64,000 bases of DNA from Lepraria neglecta. Taxonomy: Eukaryota > Ascomycota > Lecanoromycetes > Lecanorales > Stereocaulaceae. Shown piece by piece: positions 10,161 to 22,682 of the stretch; within the stretch, counting starts at the first letter, position 1, and every line of letters begins with the position of its first letter. Both the position numbers and the translations under genes were made by a program. The stretch covers positions 875,501 through 939,500 of the forward strand of contig CM065646.1 in the NCBI GenBank assembly GCA_033220425.1. Reading direction: 5' to 3'. The notes beneath the pieces are model-generated. The model saw nothing but the letters and a program-made list of their open reading frames with translations. It had not been told where the DNA came from and ran no database searches.

Positions 10161-10563
10161 TCACCCGACAAGGACTTGATTGACGGGAATATGTACTGTG
10201 GGAGAGTGATCAGCAATGTGGCTTTCTAGGACGTCAAAAAGAACCACAAGTAAGGGGCCACCAACTCAGCTTGACAACGTATCCTATTGCGCCCATTACC
10301 ACGAATCCAACACCCACTGCCTGGGATATCTTGAGAAACTCGCGCCTGTCCGCTGTATATCCTCCTAGTTAGCGAAAGGTACTCTCGTAGCGTTCCATAA
10401 TAGGGTTAGCATAGCTCACGTTTTGTACATCTGCAGGACTGGTCAGCACAGTACTAGAAAAGAATCTGCATAGCCGGGAAATGACTGACCTGTTCATGAA
10501 TTGCGTGCCATCATGGAGGAAGTCCCGTGGGATATCCAGGAGCTCTTTGAACTGGTCTGACAT
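10161..10563 (-). CDS. SSS1: Sec61 translocon gamma subunit, with an 11-nt microexon
   Basis: Four exons: 10563-10490, 10430-10420 (11 nt), 10352-10266 and 10195-10161, giving 68 aa, close to the usual 70. The product begins MSDQFKELLDIPRDFLHDG, continues TQFMNRCTKP, and has the single tail-anchored membrane helix (SQAVGVGFVVMGAIGYVVK) and the conserved end IHIPVN. It is the small SecE-type subunit that clamps the Sec61 channel in the ER membrane. The microexon supplies RCTK; without it the protein would lose the conserved join and frame. Introns are 59, 67 and 70 nt. Confidence 0.92.
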
Positions 10564-11495
10564 TTTGGGTTTCAGGTGGATGAAAAGGAGAGAGCTGGGG
10601 TGGTTCGAAGTATGTCCGTGGCGTCTCTGAGCAAGTGACTGCAGGAGACAGGTATGAAGGAACGGCTAGAATGTATCTGTGGATAGGAAGAGAGCGACTT
10701 GGATAGTTGGATTAATGCGAGCGAATTGTAAGGACAGCTGGAGGTCGAGACACTTTGAGCCGCAGTAATAATAGCTTCGCGCTAGCGATTTCTCTGAAAT
10801 TCAGTGAAGCGGACTTGCAAGCTCCCACCATCCCCTCCGCCAGGTCAGCTTCATCTTACACAATAGTTGAGGCTTCGCCGTCGCGGCCAACACGACATTC
10901 TTTCTATATTTTCACACCATTCCCTCTCCCTACAGTACTTCCATCCATCAAAACATCTTCCAACAGCTCGACTCGAGTGGTCCCAGTCTACCTGACGAGG
11001 CTAGCAGCCCCCTCTTCAACTGACATTGTCCCAGTCCACTGACTACAGCGATACTGTTTTCTTCTTCTGGCTCGAGATGTCGAGATGTAGGGATTGCATT
11101 TGTTAAGACTGTCTTGTACCACTGTTGTACTACTTCAACTTCAATCAGCCATCTGTCAAGGCAGGCCTTCGGGTTGAACCAATTGTTGTGCGCACACCAA
11201 GTGCTCTGTTCAAGATCTCTTCTTCTACTGAGCCTAATTTAACTGTACGTATATCTGGCTGGCTTTGCGAAAGGCGTCTCCTTACCTTGGGCGATCCTTG
11301 CCGTTTGCAGCTCGCAGTCTGGCGAGCAGTGGTACTGGTTGATCTTCCAGCGTCTTCATATGTGTCTTGTTGAAAGCTAATTCAGTCGTTGGCGCTCTGC
11401 AGACCTGTACTTCTACCTTCACTCTTCGAGACCTGTATTCATAATACAAATACACTCGAGGTTACCCTCCTAACAGCTGAACCAAGCCCCTCACA
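10564..11495. promoter_or_regulatory. Bidirectional upstream region, SSS1 / RRM gene
   Basis: Divergent 0.93-kb spacer between SSS1 and the RRM gene, pyrimidine-rich on the plus strand near the latter, which may include its 5' leader. No convincing ORF. Confidence 0.5.
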
Positions 11496-13121
11496 ATGGC
11501 TGAAAATGAAGAGGACACATTCGACATTGACATTTATGGTGATGGGGGACAAGACTACCAACAAGATGGGACAGATGACGCAATGAAAGCCGAGGACACG
11601 TCCGATCCTACTAGTCCCGCAACCATCACTGCCACAGATGCTGCACCAAGTGGCCAAACCGATCCCTCCACAAACCCGGCAGTAAAACAAGAGAATGGCC
11701 ATGGGGGAAATGACGTAGCACAGAAGATTGCTAGCACTGACGAGTCAGCTCCAGATCCTGTACATCTTCCCAAGCAAGCTCCCCAGACCCAAGGCTTGAA
11801 GCGTAAAGATGGAGCAGATGACAGATACGTCGATCCCGGCGCCACTACAGCTCTTTTCGTCTCAGAATTGCATTGGTGGGTCAACGACGATGATATCCGT
11901 GGCTGGGCAAACCAGGCTCAATGCGAGGACGAACTTGAGGAGATCACATTCAGCGAGCACAAAGTCAATGGAAAGAGCAAAGGGTAAAACATGCATCAGA
12001 AGGAGACGATGAGCGAAAGACTAATGAGATGATAATTTAGGCAAGCCTATGTCCTTTTCAAATCACCCCAGGCAGCGACTGCTGCGAAGCAGAGGATCGA
12101 ATCTTTTGGCGAAGGCCAGCAGTATACGAAAAAGTTCACAGTCAGCTACACCAATCCCTACACCAACCCTTTCAAGACGCTCCCCAAAGACGGACCACAG
12201 CGTAACAGTGGTCCCTCGAACAACAACCGGTCAACAACTGCCGCCTACGGCGGAGGGGGCACAGGAATGACTGGCATGCAATCGCAAAACATGGGCTACA
12301 ATAATTCTGGCGGCTACCGAGGGAATCGTGGCGGCGGATATAACAATCGAGGAGGCATGAACACCATGGGAGGCTATAATAGAGGAGGCTTCCAGCAGTC
12401 AATGACTGGCGGATTCCAAGGTGGTTTTCAAGGCTCACCTATGGGCGGCATGCAACCTTACGGCGGCTTCCAGAACCGAGGGGGCATGGCTGGAGGCATG
12501 CGAGGATCACCGATGGGTATGAGAGGCGGTAGAGGAGGCATAAGCAATGGGATGATGGGTATGCCAATGAATGGAATGGGGATGGGTGCGATGGGAGGTA
12601 TGGGAATGAACATGCCCCAAATGGCTGGAGGCATGGGAATACAAGGTATGCCCGCTTCTTACAATTACTCCAACACCAACCCTTTCGGATATCATGGCTT
12701 GTCTGCCACCCGGGCAGTGCAATACACGTCTACTGCTCCCCAAGCACAATACACGTCTGTTGCTCCGCAACGGCAACAGTATTCCCGTCCCCCTCCCGCG
12801 AGCCCCTCTTCCCCAAAGAAACGTGGAAGGATTGCTCCCGGAATGAATAGCAATCACAACTCCGCGTGGGCCCACTACACGCAGTACTCGCCTGCCCCAG
12901 CGAGTCCTCCCCCAGCCTATTCTACTCAAGCCCCAACCCCAGGCAATATTACTCCTCCCTCTACATCAAGCGCAGCGCTAAATCGTACTTCCTCATGGAT
13001 AGGCAATCAAACGCACTTCAACCCTGCTTTCTTTCCCCAGCAGAACCAAGGGCAACAGGGTAGTGCTTCGCCAGATGCGAACTGGAACCCTCACGGCGCG
13101 AAACGGACGAGGCAGGAATAG
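11496..13121 (+). CDS. RRM protein with Gly/Met-rich tail, CPSF6/7 (CFIm)-like
   Basis: Two exons (11496-11983, 12041-13121; 57-nt intron inside the RRM) encode 522 aa. An acidic N-terminus (about 1-105) precedes one RRM at about 115-200 with ALFVSELHWWVNDDDI, an intron-split AYVLFKS (RNP1-type strand) and FTVSYTNPYTNPF. Then comes a low-complexity region dense in Gly, Met, Arg and Asn with RGG/GGYNNRGG blocks, and a Pro/Ser/Gln-rich end. This layout matches fungal relatives of the 68/59-kDa cleavage factor Im subunit, which acts in mRNA 3'-end processing. The subfamily call rests on the RRM only; another hnRNP-type protein is possible. Confidence 0.8.
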
Positions 13122-14209
13122 ACCTGTCTTCGATAACCATTTCGGCCCTCACCACTCGAGCATCCTTGTTTTCTCCTACTTTCGAGCTTTACGATCCCCC
13201 TGTTTGCATCGGTTCGCTGCATCCCGCTGATTAGGCCCCAAACCTTTGGGCTCTGCTAAGTGAGCCCTGGTCATGATGAGGACGTTGCTGGAGGATCATG
13301 TCGGTCAGTATGAACTAATCAGGTTCAATTCCATTCGTGTATTTTAGATATTAGCATTCAGGTCTAGGATGGAGGAAGGATCTCATGCTTGAGACTACCT
13401 TGCATTACAGAGAAGGGATTATGGCCGTGCAAGATGATTGTTGAATCTTGAATTGTTACATGAGATGACTATGCATGAAAAATCTATGGAAACCCTGTGT
13501 AATACATTGTCTGCGCCTATTTTTATCCGTGCCTTCGGTGTTTCTTTAAAGCTATGCTAGGTCCTCTGTATTGATGAAATTGATTCTTACCACATTGAAA
13601 GTCTGTACTGCACCTGGCTGCCCATAGAGCACGCGCCTCTCATGCTTGCAATGAGTGGTGGGGCTGGGGAAAGAAAGCTCCCATTGGAAAATCGAAACAC
13701 TTGTCGACCAGATGAAAATACCGAACGGGATTTGGGAAGGTTGCTGACCGATTGAAGGCTGTGTGGGACGGGTTCGGTAATAGATTGGTCGCATCATCGC
13801 CGGGGTTGAAAATCTGAGTTTTTTAGAGTATCGTATGGAAATGCTGCACGCTGAAAGAAGACATGTTCAGCAGGGTCGCTGTGAAAACGACTTTGGGGCC
13901 ACCGGCTGATGGAGAGGTGTGTAAATAGTCGCTGCAATGGACTGGTCGAAGTTGCTGACTGATAGAAGGGTTTGTGAAATAGTTGCCATAACGGGAAGGT
14001 CGAAAGTTTCCAGCTCTTGGGGAAAGACGCATCACCGTGCGAATCATGTTGACCTGCAACTTTCGGAGTCAGTGTTGGCCTTCGCAGGGATAACCTTGAG
14101 CCAGAAGGCTGTCAGGGAGTAAAATTACTGCCAAGAAGACGTCTTGAAAGCAACGAACATACAGAGTGGGGAGTTCAAATGACCCCGAAAAATGCACTTA
14201 CGGACATGT
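13122..14209. other. Intergenic, no gene seen
   Basis: 3' regions of the two flanking genes. Short ORFs only. Confidence 0.5.
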
Positions 14210-15123
14210 TCAGGCGCTGAGAGCTTGCTTTCTCAACTCCTCAGTTGTTTCAGATTTGCCTATTCTCATGGCCTCCTCGAGGTACTCAGTCCAATCTTCT
14301 GGCAAACCCTCAACCTTCACATGCTTGATCGCCCTCAAGCTGCTCAAAGGAGTCAATACATGAACCTCCCTGCCCGTCCTCAAGTCTGCACGTCCAATGT
14401 CTGCATACACCACCTCTACGCTGATGAGGTTCTTTGAGAGGTACAAGATGCCGCAAAGGTCTTCCAAAGCGCCCTCAACGATAGCGGCAATTTCTTGTTT
14501 CTTTGCCAAATCCGCAGGAGAAGTAAGAGGCTTTCCGTTGTCATGCTCAAAACCTAAGATGACGTAGATTCTGATGGCTCGCATTTGATGTACGCTATCG
14601 CGAAGCGCTAGATTCCATTGTGATGGCACGGCAGCGATGCTAATGTGGTCTTTGCAAGGGCTGACTGGCAAGCCCCTATTACGGCCCAGAAAGCTCCCTT
14701 CGTTCACAACGAGGGAGACTTGATTGCTGCTGTAGAGCATGGCGCGGCCTTCGCTGCAGATCTGCTTGTTGGTTCGGAGGAATGCTAGAAAAAATATCGT
14801 TGGTGGGTGGAGCCATACTCCGTGCTCATCGCGCTTGTAAAGGAGGATTTTGGAACCGGCTATGACTAGTTCTTTGTCTTCGCCGATATTGACACAGTAG
14901 GCCCAGATTTGATTGCGAACTCTGGTAATCGGTTAGTATTGCAGAGGAACATTGCTGAGGAAGAAGGAGCTTACTCTGCTGGAATGGTGAGAAGGCGAGA
15001 CTTCTGTCCGTTGGAACCCGATGCGTTGGAATCGAAGCTTGCTGGTGTGGTGACAGTCATATTCAAGTCGGCAAGAGAATTGGGTCGCTGCAATAGTGCT
15101 AGTAGGGTATTTGGAGAATCCAT
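14210..15123 (-). CDS. Fungal 2EXR-like protein of unknown function
   Basis: Two exons (15123-14975, 14921-14210; 53-nt intron) encode 286 aa. The spliced join gives the family motif LLTIPAEVRNQIWAYC, followed by FFLAFLRTNKQICSEGRAML, characteristic of the very common fungal family that opens with an F-box-like PAE.RN.IY segment and a LL.TN.QI.xE motif. These proteins have no established biochemical role; some are suspected ubiquitin-ligase adaptors. No signal peptide or membrane segment is visible. Confidence 0.75.
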
Positions 15124-15914
15124 GCTGTGATTGAAGTGAACGACGAAGTTGGCATGCAGTTTAAATGCTGTGCGTTAGGCGAGCGGAAGGCAGCGTAGAT
15201 GTCCGCTTGGATTGACGTTGTATAGAACTAGATATGTGTTGGGGCCAAGTAGAATATGCGAAGAATTTAAAGATGACTTGAATCACTTTGACCGGAGGTT
15301 TTCACATAACAAGTTCGACGGGAACTATCCTCACTAGTGTTCATGTGTATTCAGTGAAGTACCATCACGACGCCGGTTAAGTCTTTGTCACCGGCGTAGT
15401 ACCCTTAGGTTTTGGCGCTTGAGCGAGTACGAGCCCATTTGTGACGATTGTCCTCGTGAATAGCGCGGTCTGCTACACAATCTGAAGTAAAGCTTGCGTC
15501 GCTAGAGAAGTTGCCATGATCGAGCTTCATCGAATGGCAAGATACTCCATGAAAAGCTGCATGGAACGGTTGGAGCTATTCATATCTTGGGGTCTCGAAA
15601 TAATGTAGCACAGATCATCAAAATTGGTTCCTAGATCACACGGGTGCAAGCCATGGGGTGTGCAATCACGGCCCTTCAGGCTCTGACGCTTTTCCAGTGC
15701 AGCGACTTCCCATTTCTATCTTTAAGTTAAGTAGAGAGTCCCCATTCCTTTCTTCGGATTGGCTCAATAGAAACGCACGACGCTCACCAGTTAAGGACCC
15801 AGATTCCAATCAGGATTAGCAATCAAGTCTACTCAACCCAGGATGCCCGATTTGCATTGCTTATCGGTGCAGCCTGTGACTGCTCTCATTAGTGCTCGTC
15901 CTCTTTAGTCTACC
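15124..15914. other. Intergenic, no gene seen
   Basis: No ORF or structure that I can support. Confidence 0.5.
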
Positions 15915-16738
15915 TCTTCACTTGATTTTTCTCATGCCTCTCCTGCTTCTCCGCTGTCTGCCCTCCTTGTAGATACTACAGGCCGTCTTACATCTTTGGC
16001 ATGCGGCACAGGTCTCGAGTCCACGCTTCGTCAGAGTCTACCATATAGCAATAGCTGTCGCGATCCTTGCACTTTTCGCACCGATATTCCCTAACCTAGT
16101 CCTTCGCTTTGGCCCAATTCCCGCCCAGATCAGATTGACGTCCCGAAGATCCAGCAAGGACTCTATGCGTGGTTGGAGCCTTACCAATGCGGTCATGATC
16201 TTGAGCAGCCTTTAACAAGGAACTTGGCTCGAGCTTTTGCCTCTTTCGATTTGCTAGCCCGTCGCTTTCGTTGCCCGTCGAGGTTGCAGTACGCCAGAAT
16301 AGAACGAGCCCATTGCTTTGGAGGATTTTGACCGTTTCTACTGGTGATAAGACAGGAACTTGTACGTCTCTGGAGCAAGTGCCACGCCACGTTCCATTAA
16401 GCTAGGCTCCTCGGTACCTTCCAGGTTCCTCAAATACACTTGATATTCCCGGGAAAAGTCCAATTCGTTTCGTTCTGTATCTGGTGTGTCCCCTACCATG
16501 ACTTAGCCAACAGCAGCTACCAGACGTTAGAGGGATAACTACCAGTCATAGACATCATTTGAAATATGGCAGGGTACTGCTGCAGTTGCCTGTCAACGTC
16601 CGTACTAGGCCTCCATCGGTGAAGCTTAGTGCTACTGCATGAACTCTGAGGTTTGGAGACAAGCGAGCGATCAAGATCACGCCGTACTTCTTCAGAACGC
16701 AATGCAGGTAGAAAAGCCTGAGGAATTGTAGATGGCAC
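15915..16738 (-). pseudogene. Broken Cys-motif protein gene, copy B
   Basis: Leftward from ATG 16738 the reading begins MPSTIPQAFLPALRSEEVRR, crosses a probable intron near 16552-16500, continues ERNELDFSREYQVYLRNLEG, then shifts frame in a basic helix (RKRRASKSKEAKARAKFLVK). After a TAG where Gln fits (KAKD-VREY) it reaches CEKCKDRDSYCY, and after one more frameshift CAACQRCKTACSIYK. The cysteine spacing parallels the C-terminus of the broken gene at 5205-5932. Multiple stops and frame changes mean no product is likely. Confidence 0.45.
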
Positions 16739-17270
16739 CTTAGGAAACCATTAGATAGAGGTCGTAGTAGGAGAATAATTCTAGGGAGAATGTTGGTTTA
16801 GGGAAAATGACAGCTACAGGTACCTAGCTAGAGAAAGTTAGGCGAACCAAACATCAGACGGAAGTGTGCAGATACCCCCTGGAAACCAGCAGAGAACATA
16901 ATGATTTGTAGGGGAAACCCGGCTTGCTCAACCCTACCCTTCACAACGTTCACGGAAATCTGACCATTAATTCGATCGATTCTGTCAGTTCACCACTAAT
17001 ATATTCCAATTGATTGCACTGATCACATACAAATGCCGGAATTGGCGAGATCTGTGATGGTTGAGACATTGTTCTGAGTGTGGTTCATGCTTGCCGGGAG
17101 CCAAACCGCTTTGGGCTGAGGGATTAGAGGAAATATTTTGTGCTCCGTCAAGGTTGCATTGGAACAGACTGCTTTACTACATCACTTCTCCACAGCGATA
17201 CAATGTGTTCTTTCTAACTACAGCTTTTCAAGCTTGCCCAACATCCCATGCACTAAGACAGCCTCCTTTC
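16739..17270. other. Intergenic, no gene seen
   Basis: Upstream region of the carrier gene; the ORF running into it from 17061 has no homology before the Met at 17271. Confidence 0.5.
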
Positions 17271-18529
17271 ATGAGCCTCCCATCGGCGCCAGGAAAGCTT
17301 GCGCACGCGCAGATTCAAGCACCTCTATCGAACACGAACGATGCGCCACTGACCCTGCCGAAAGAGACTGGAGACGGGCTACCAAATCCACATCCCAAGA
17401 ATGCAGCAATAACAAAAGGAGCAGCGCCCGTGGCAAAGTCATGGGCGCATCTCGTCGCTGGAGGGTAAATCTGCCCGATCTCACTCGCGTCGATGATACT
17501 GAATTGTGCTAGGATGGGGGGCATGATCGCTGCGACGCTCACATCTCCTCTCGACGTTCTGAAAACCCGCCTACAATCTGATTTCTACCAATCCCAACTC
17601 GCTGCCACGCGAAATGCACGCGGCGTACCTCCACACGCCGCCCTCTCCTTACCTCGTAGCGCCGTACTACATTTTCGTGAAACACTCCAATTATTGTTCT
17701 CAATACACCGAGTCGAGGGATGGCGGGCACTCTTCAAAGGCCTCGGACCAAACCTGATCGGTACAGTCCCGGCGCGGGCTATTAATTTCTACGCTTACGG
17801 AAATGGCAAGAGAATAATAAGTCAAAACTTTAACCAGGGCCGAGAAGCGGCTTGGGTGCATATGTGTGCAGCAGTGAATGCTGGTGTGATCACTGGTACG
17901 ATTACGAACCCCATATGGCTCGTCAAGACACGACTCCAACTCGATAAAAATCAGGCTGAGAAGACCGGCATGCCCTCGAATCGACAATACAAGAACTCAA
18001 TGGATTGCGTTAAGCAGACCCTGCGCGCAGAGGGAATTAGAGGATTGTACCGAGGGCTCAGTGCAAGTTACCTTGGGATAACAGAAAGCACGTTGCAGTG
18101 GGTCTTGTACGAGCAATTGAAGCTGTATCTGAGTGGGCGAGAGGAGAGGCGAGTAGCCTCGGGAAGAGATTACACGTACTGGGACAAGACCGTCAACTGG
18201 ACTGGCAATTTTGCCGGGGCTGGGACGGCCAAATTATTCGCAGCAGTTATCACATATCCCCATGAGGTTGTACGAACGAGATTACGGCAGGCACCGCAGA
18301 AGAATGGTTTAATGAAGTACACGGGCATCGTGCAGTGCTTTACGACGATCTGGAAAGAGGAAGGCATGGCCTCGTTGTATGGAGGGCTCACGCCGCATAT
18401 ACTGAGGGTTGTGCCGAGCGCTGCCATCACGTTCGGAATGTGAGTTCGATCTATCTTTGTCCCTGAAGAAATTGTCTGACACTCCACAGGTATGAGGTTT
18501 TCTTAAAGCTGCTGGGAGCCAAAGCTTGA
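17271..18529 (+). CDS. RIM2: Mitochondrial pyrimidine nucleotide carrier (Rim2 type)
   Basis: Three exons (17271-17464, 17513-18439, 18490-18529; introns 48 and 50 nt) encode 386 aa. It has the three-fold solute-carrier repeat with signatures SPLDVLKTR, NPIWLVKTR and YPHEVVRTR. The PIW variant in the second repeat and the long first loop are typical of the Rim2/SLC25A33-36 branch, which exchanges pyrimidine (deoxy)nucleotides across the inner mitochondrial membrane and supports mitochondrial DNA maintenance. The spliced join LVAGG/MGGMIAATLTSP matches the family's first helix. The last exon encodes only YEVFLKLLGAKA. Confidence 0.88.
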
Positions 18530-19070
18530 TATTGGCATCATTCGTCCTACAAAACAAACTCCCTTCTAACATAATAATTATTCATCTCTGGTCTACCTTG
18601 GCGGTCAACTAATTCAACTCCCCGAAAACATTTTTCGACCGGTGCTTTAGGCAGGATCTTAGACACATGGTTCTATATAATTCGGCGCACTGGATTCGTC
18701 AATAGCGTTTGCGAACGGCGGAGCCATCACGACCATGTACAGTAGCATCGTTCGACTGTCCAATAGACCCGGTGTGGCAGGCGTGGAAATGGGATAGTTT
18801 AGAGTTATGGATGGGTCGAGGTATCCACGTTGACATCTTCACTCTAGTAAATAATTAAGAACGAGATATCATTCAATTTACCCCTCCGCACGAGAACGCT
18901 ACAAGAGAAAGTGACCGTGAGCGTAGATTCCTCCCATCTGTCATCAATTGTCGCTGTCACTGTCTTGGTGACGGACCGGACTTTGCTTATATCCGGCGCT
19001 ATCGATAATCGATAAGAACCTCGTCGAAGCTCCATGCATTGGCCAACCTCGACAACAAAGAAAGAGAGCC
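18530..19070. other. Intergenic, no gene seen
   Basis: Spacer between two plus-strand genes. Confidence 0.5.
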
Positions 19071-21490
19071 ATGCCTACCTCCCAATCATTTGAACCAGGC
19101 CGGGGCGAATCTCCAGACCCCGCTAGCCATGCTGCAAACATCTATGATACCACAGGCACAGAAGGTGAGTGGGAAGATGAGAGAGATGATGACGACATGG
19201 ATTTCGAACCAACCACAGATGAGAGCGAAGACGCTGAGTTCTTCGACCCTACCGAAGACGTCGAGGCAGATTTCCACGGTATGGCGCCCAGTTGCTGGAA
19301 AATGGCCTTTATCTGCGGCCTAGCGGAGCAGATATACTAATCCGGCGGTGTGTTGAATAGATGCTGAGGAAGGGATGAATGGGGTAGAGATTGAGTTCTC
19401 CATTGACAGTCGAGAGAGCGGAACGCATGAAGAAGAAGGGGGAAATGAGACCGAGACTGGGGAAACGCAGCCTCAATCTAATACAGCCGACGCGAGGCCG
19501 ACGCGCATACAAGGTAGACCACCTCCAAGAGAACGGAGGTCTACCTTGCTAAGACTCCGGGCAGTTCCAACGCAATTAATGCAGCTCCTTGGCAATGCCG
19601 GCCTCCGCCGAATGTTTGCCAATCGCAGTAATGGTGACCGTGGGATTACTCTGCAAATAGACGAAGACGAATTAGATGATGGCATTGGCATTCTTGGATC
19701 CCGACGAAGACGGCGAGCAAGGAGCACGAAGAACCAGTTTCCAGCAGTACCAAGCGAAGTCGGGCAAGAATTGATGGATGGTGGTGTGTTTGGAACGAGC
19801 GAATACTATCGGGACAGTTTAAGAAAGAGAAATAAAAGATTAGCAAGAAAATTAATGAGTCGAGAGCTGGGTAATGATCGGAATTACTCTACACGCGCAA
19901 CCAGTGCTGTATCACAGGTATGACCTGGGGCCGCCGGACTCTCCGTTGCCCAGATTGACTGACGTTCATAGGGCATGATACCTTCATCGAATGCGGACAC
20001 AATCATACATTATAATTCTCGATGTTACTCCGGTCAGTTTTCTGAAGATGGAAATTTCTTTTTCTCTTGTGCACAGGATTTTAAGGTTCGGATGTACGAC
20101 ACCTCGAATCCTTACAATTGGAAGTATTACAAGACCGTCCTGTATCCCTTTGGCCAATGGACCATCACCGATGCTTCTCTGAGTCCGGACAACAAATGGC
20201 TGGCATACAGCTCAATTCGGAGTATCGTCTGTCTTGCACCCACGGATCCAAGCTCCAGCGGAGACCCGTTCCTTTGCGACTTTTCGGATATGGGTGGGAG
20301 AAGGGGCGGGAGACGTAGAGGTTTTCACGGAGGGTATAGCCATTTTGGTGTATGTATATCTCCAACCCTCTCTCCGGGGACTTGGGTGGCTGACGTCCCT
20401 AAAGATATGGTCAATACGCTTTTCCGGGGACGGTCGAGAAATTGTTGCTGGAACATCTGACCATTCCGTCTACGTCTACGATCTCGAAACTCGTCAATCG
20501 ATTCTCAGTATTCCTGGACATAATAATGATGTAAATGCTGTTTGTTTTGGAGATCAGTCGTCACCGCACATTCTTTATTCTGGCTCTGACGACACAACCA
20601 TCAAAGTCTGGGATCGCCGCAGCATGGGCGACAGCCGAGAAGCTGGCGTTTTCATGGGTCACACGGAAGGGTTGACCTACGTTGACAGCAAAGGAGATGG
20701 CAGATACGTACTCAGCAATGGAAAGGATCAGACAATGAAGCTGTGGGATCTGCGAAAGATGATGCCTACAGAGAAAGCTTCATCACTTGATCCGGCCCGC
20801 TATACCACATCTTTTGACTACCGCTTCATGACTTATGACGAAAAGGACTACGTACCACATCCTCACGATTGCTCGCTTGTTACATTCCGAGGCCATCGTG
20901 TCTTGAAGACCTTGATAAGATGTCATTTCTCGCCACCAGGCAGTACGAATTCAAGATATGTCTATTCTGGCAGTGAGGATGGTAGCGTCTATATCTACAA
21001 TTTGGATGCGACGTTGGCTGGTAAGGTTGATGTCAATCAAGCAACACATCATTCTCGACCAAGGGATCCGGATCTGTACATGAGTACGTATGCACCTGAG
21101 GAAGGGAGAAGTAGGGGATCTTGGAAGACGTGCGTTCGGGATGCGAGTTGGCATCCTAACGCACCTGTCATTGCTGGTGAGTCTACCTCTGCCTAACGAA
21201 GCGTGCCCTTTCCCCGAAGATTTGTTTGCTAACACGTTACAGCAACATCATGGAACGGCTGGGGCATGTCTACCGGTACTTGCACAACTCACAGTTGGAA
21301 TGACGGAGCAGAAGATGACGAAGGCGAGCCGAAGATGGGCCTGAGAGTCAACCAGCGACTCGAAGTGGATGATGACCTTTACGATAATCCATCCCGTGGT
21401 GGTGGACCAATGGGCGCCTACAGATCGAGATTGAGGAGTCGACGAGTTCCTGCTGCAGGCGATGATGATGATGGCCCTTCACCGTGGTAG
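19071..21490 (+). CDS. WD40 protein, DCAF11/WDR23-like (CUL4 adaptor family)
   Basis: Five exons (19071-19278, 19361-19917, 19972-20349, 20405-21176, 21243-21490) encode 720 aa. A very acidic N-terminus and an Arg-rich middle precede WD40 repeats from about residue 270: SGQFSEDGNFFFSCAQDFKV, SIRFSGDGREIVAGTSD, YSGSDDTTIKVWDRR, VLSNGKDQTMKLWDLR and YVYSGSEDGSVYIYNLD. WDRR and WDLR are the WDxR boxes found in DDB1-CUL4 associated factors. The family recruits substrates to the CUL4 ubiquitin ligase in animals and plants (LEC14B). All four introns (54-82 nt) restore the repeat frame exactly. Confidence 0.85.
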
Positions 21491-21873
21491 AAACTGGCGT
21501 CCAAGGTACAGGTTGCATTTCGAAGGCAATTTTGGAATATCACATCCTAAACAGCAGGGTGTTGGGGGTGATTTGTGATTGCATAAGAGGTTGATTTGGT
21601 TAGCAAAGGAGCAGACTGTTCAATGCGCTATGATGCTATCTCTGCCTGCATTTTGAGAGCCAGGCATTTAGGACGGCGTCCTGAAGGGCATTGTAGGAGT
21701 TGCAGTGGCATGATCAATGAACCTTGTGTATCACTTTTCCTCAGTCTCATAGCCCAGAAGCTAAGAATTCAACATCTTGACATCACATCTCACTTGCATG
21801 ACTCGGACCCTCAACGTAGATGTAGACTTTAATTTCTCAGCAACGTGCTATTGCTCCACAGAAACCTCCCCCT
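21491..21873. other. Convergent 3' region
   Basis: 382 nt between the ends of the WD40 gene and eL21. No gene seen. Confidence 0.6.
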
Positions 21874-22504
21874 CTAGATGGTGGTCTCATAAGCAATCGG
21901 CACAACAGTCTCCACTCCCATCTTCGCATCCACCGTCCTGGCCTCCCTAGGCCCAAGTGGCTGCCTCTTCAGAAACATATGCGTCCCCTCCGCCTTCGCC
22001 TTCTGCTTCTTTCCCGCATTATCCTTCACCCGGTTGATGAACTCCTCTCTTGATCTAGACAAAGAAACGTGCTCGATTCGGACATTCACGCGCTTCTCGA
22101 TGTACCGGTTGCCCACTCGTTTGTAGATTATGACACCCACGGCGGACTTCGTTACGTTGTAGATGACGCCGGTTTTGCCGTGGTAGACTTTGTGGGGCAT
22201 GCCTTTTTGGACGGCGCCGTTGGCTTTGATGTCGACAATGTCTCCGACTCTGGAAGTGGGTTAGTATGGATCTCTGGAATCGATGTTTGGGAGGGAAAGC
22301 GGACTTGTATTGACGTAAATACGTAGACAGCTTGATCATTCCCTTCTTCTTGAATTGACGTGAGAAAGCATACTGTGAGCTTCGTTAGCATTGGCACTGG
22401 GGGAGGGTGGAAGTGGTTCTGGAGGCGATTTTGCGCCGCCTTTGCGAGGGGATTGAATATCGACATACCCGAGTACCGGCGCGAAGACCAGCTGAGTGAC
22501 CCAT
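21874..22504 (-). CDS. RPL21: 60S ribosomal protein eL21
   Basis: Three exons (22504-22469, 22372-22305, 22249-21874) encode 159 aa, the family's normal size. It starts MGHSAGLRAGTR, continues GMIKLSTYLRQYK, then VGDIVDIKANGAVQKGMPHK and YHGKTGVIYNVTKSAVGV, and ends in a basic RNA-binding tail with MFLKRQP. The first exon codes only 12 residues, common for fungal ribosomal protein genes. The second intron has an unusual donor, GTCCGC. Divergent from uS4 with only 178 bp between the start codons. Confidence 0.95.
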
Positions 22505-22682
22505 GATGGCTGGTAATTCGAGGTTGTGGTGTCGAAAATGAACTTTCAAAAGGCCTTGTTGATTGAGTGCTTCTTTGAAGTGCGGTTCGCTTAGTCTCGG
22601 GGAAACGTTATTCCGCTTCCGCAAAGCACACAACTTCAATCTCTCAACCTCTTTCTTCATCAAAGGACCATTAACAGCAATT
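22505..22682. promoter_or_regulatory. Shared promoter of eL21 and uS4 genes
   Basis: The two ribosomal protein genes are head to head, so this 178-bp interval must hold both core promoters and 5' leaders. The half near uS4 is pyrimidine-rich on the plus strand (CAATCTCTCAACCTCTTTC), as usual for translation-machinery genes. Confidence 0.7.
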
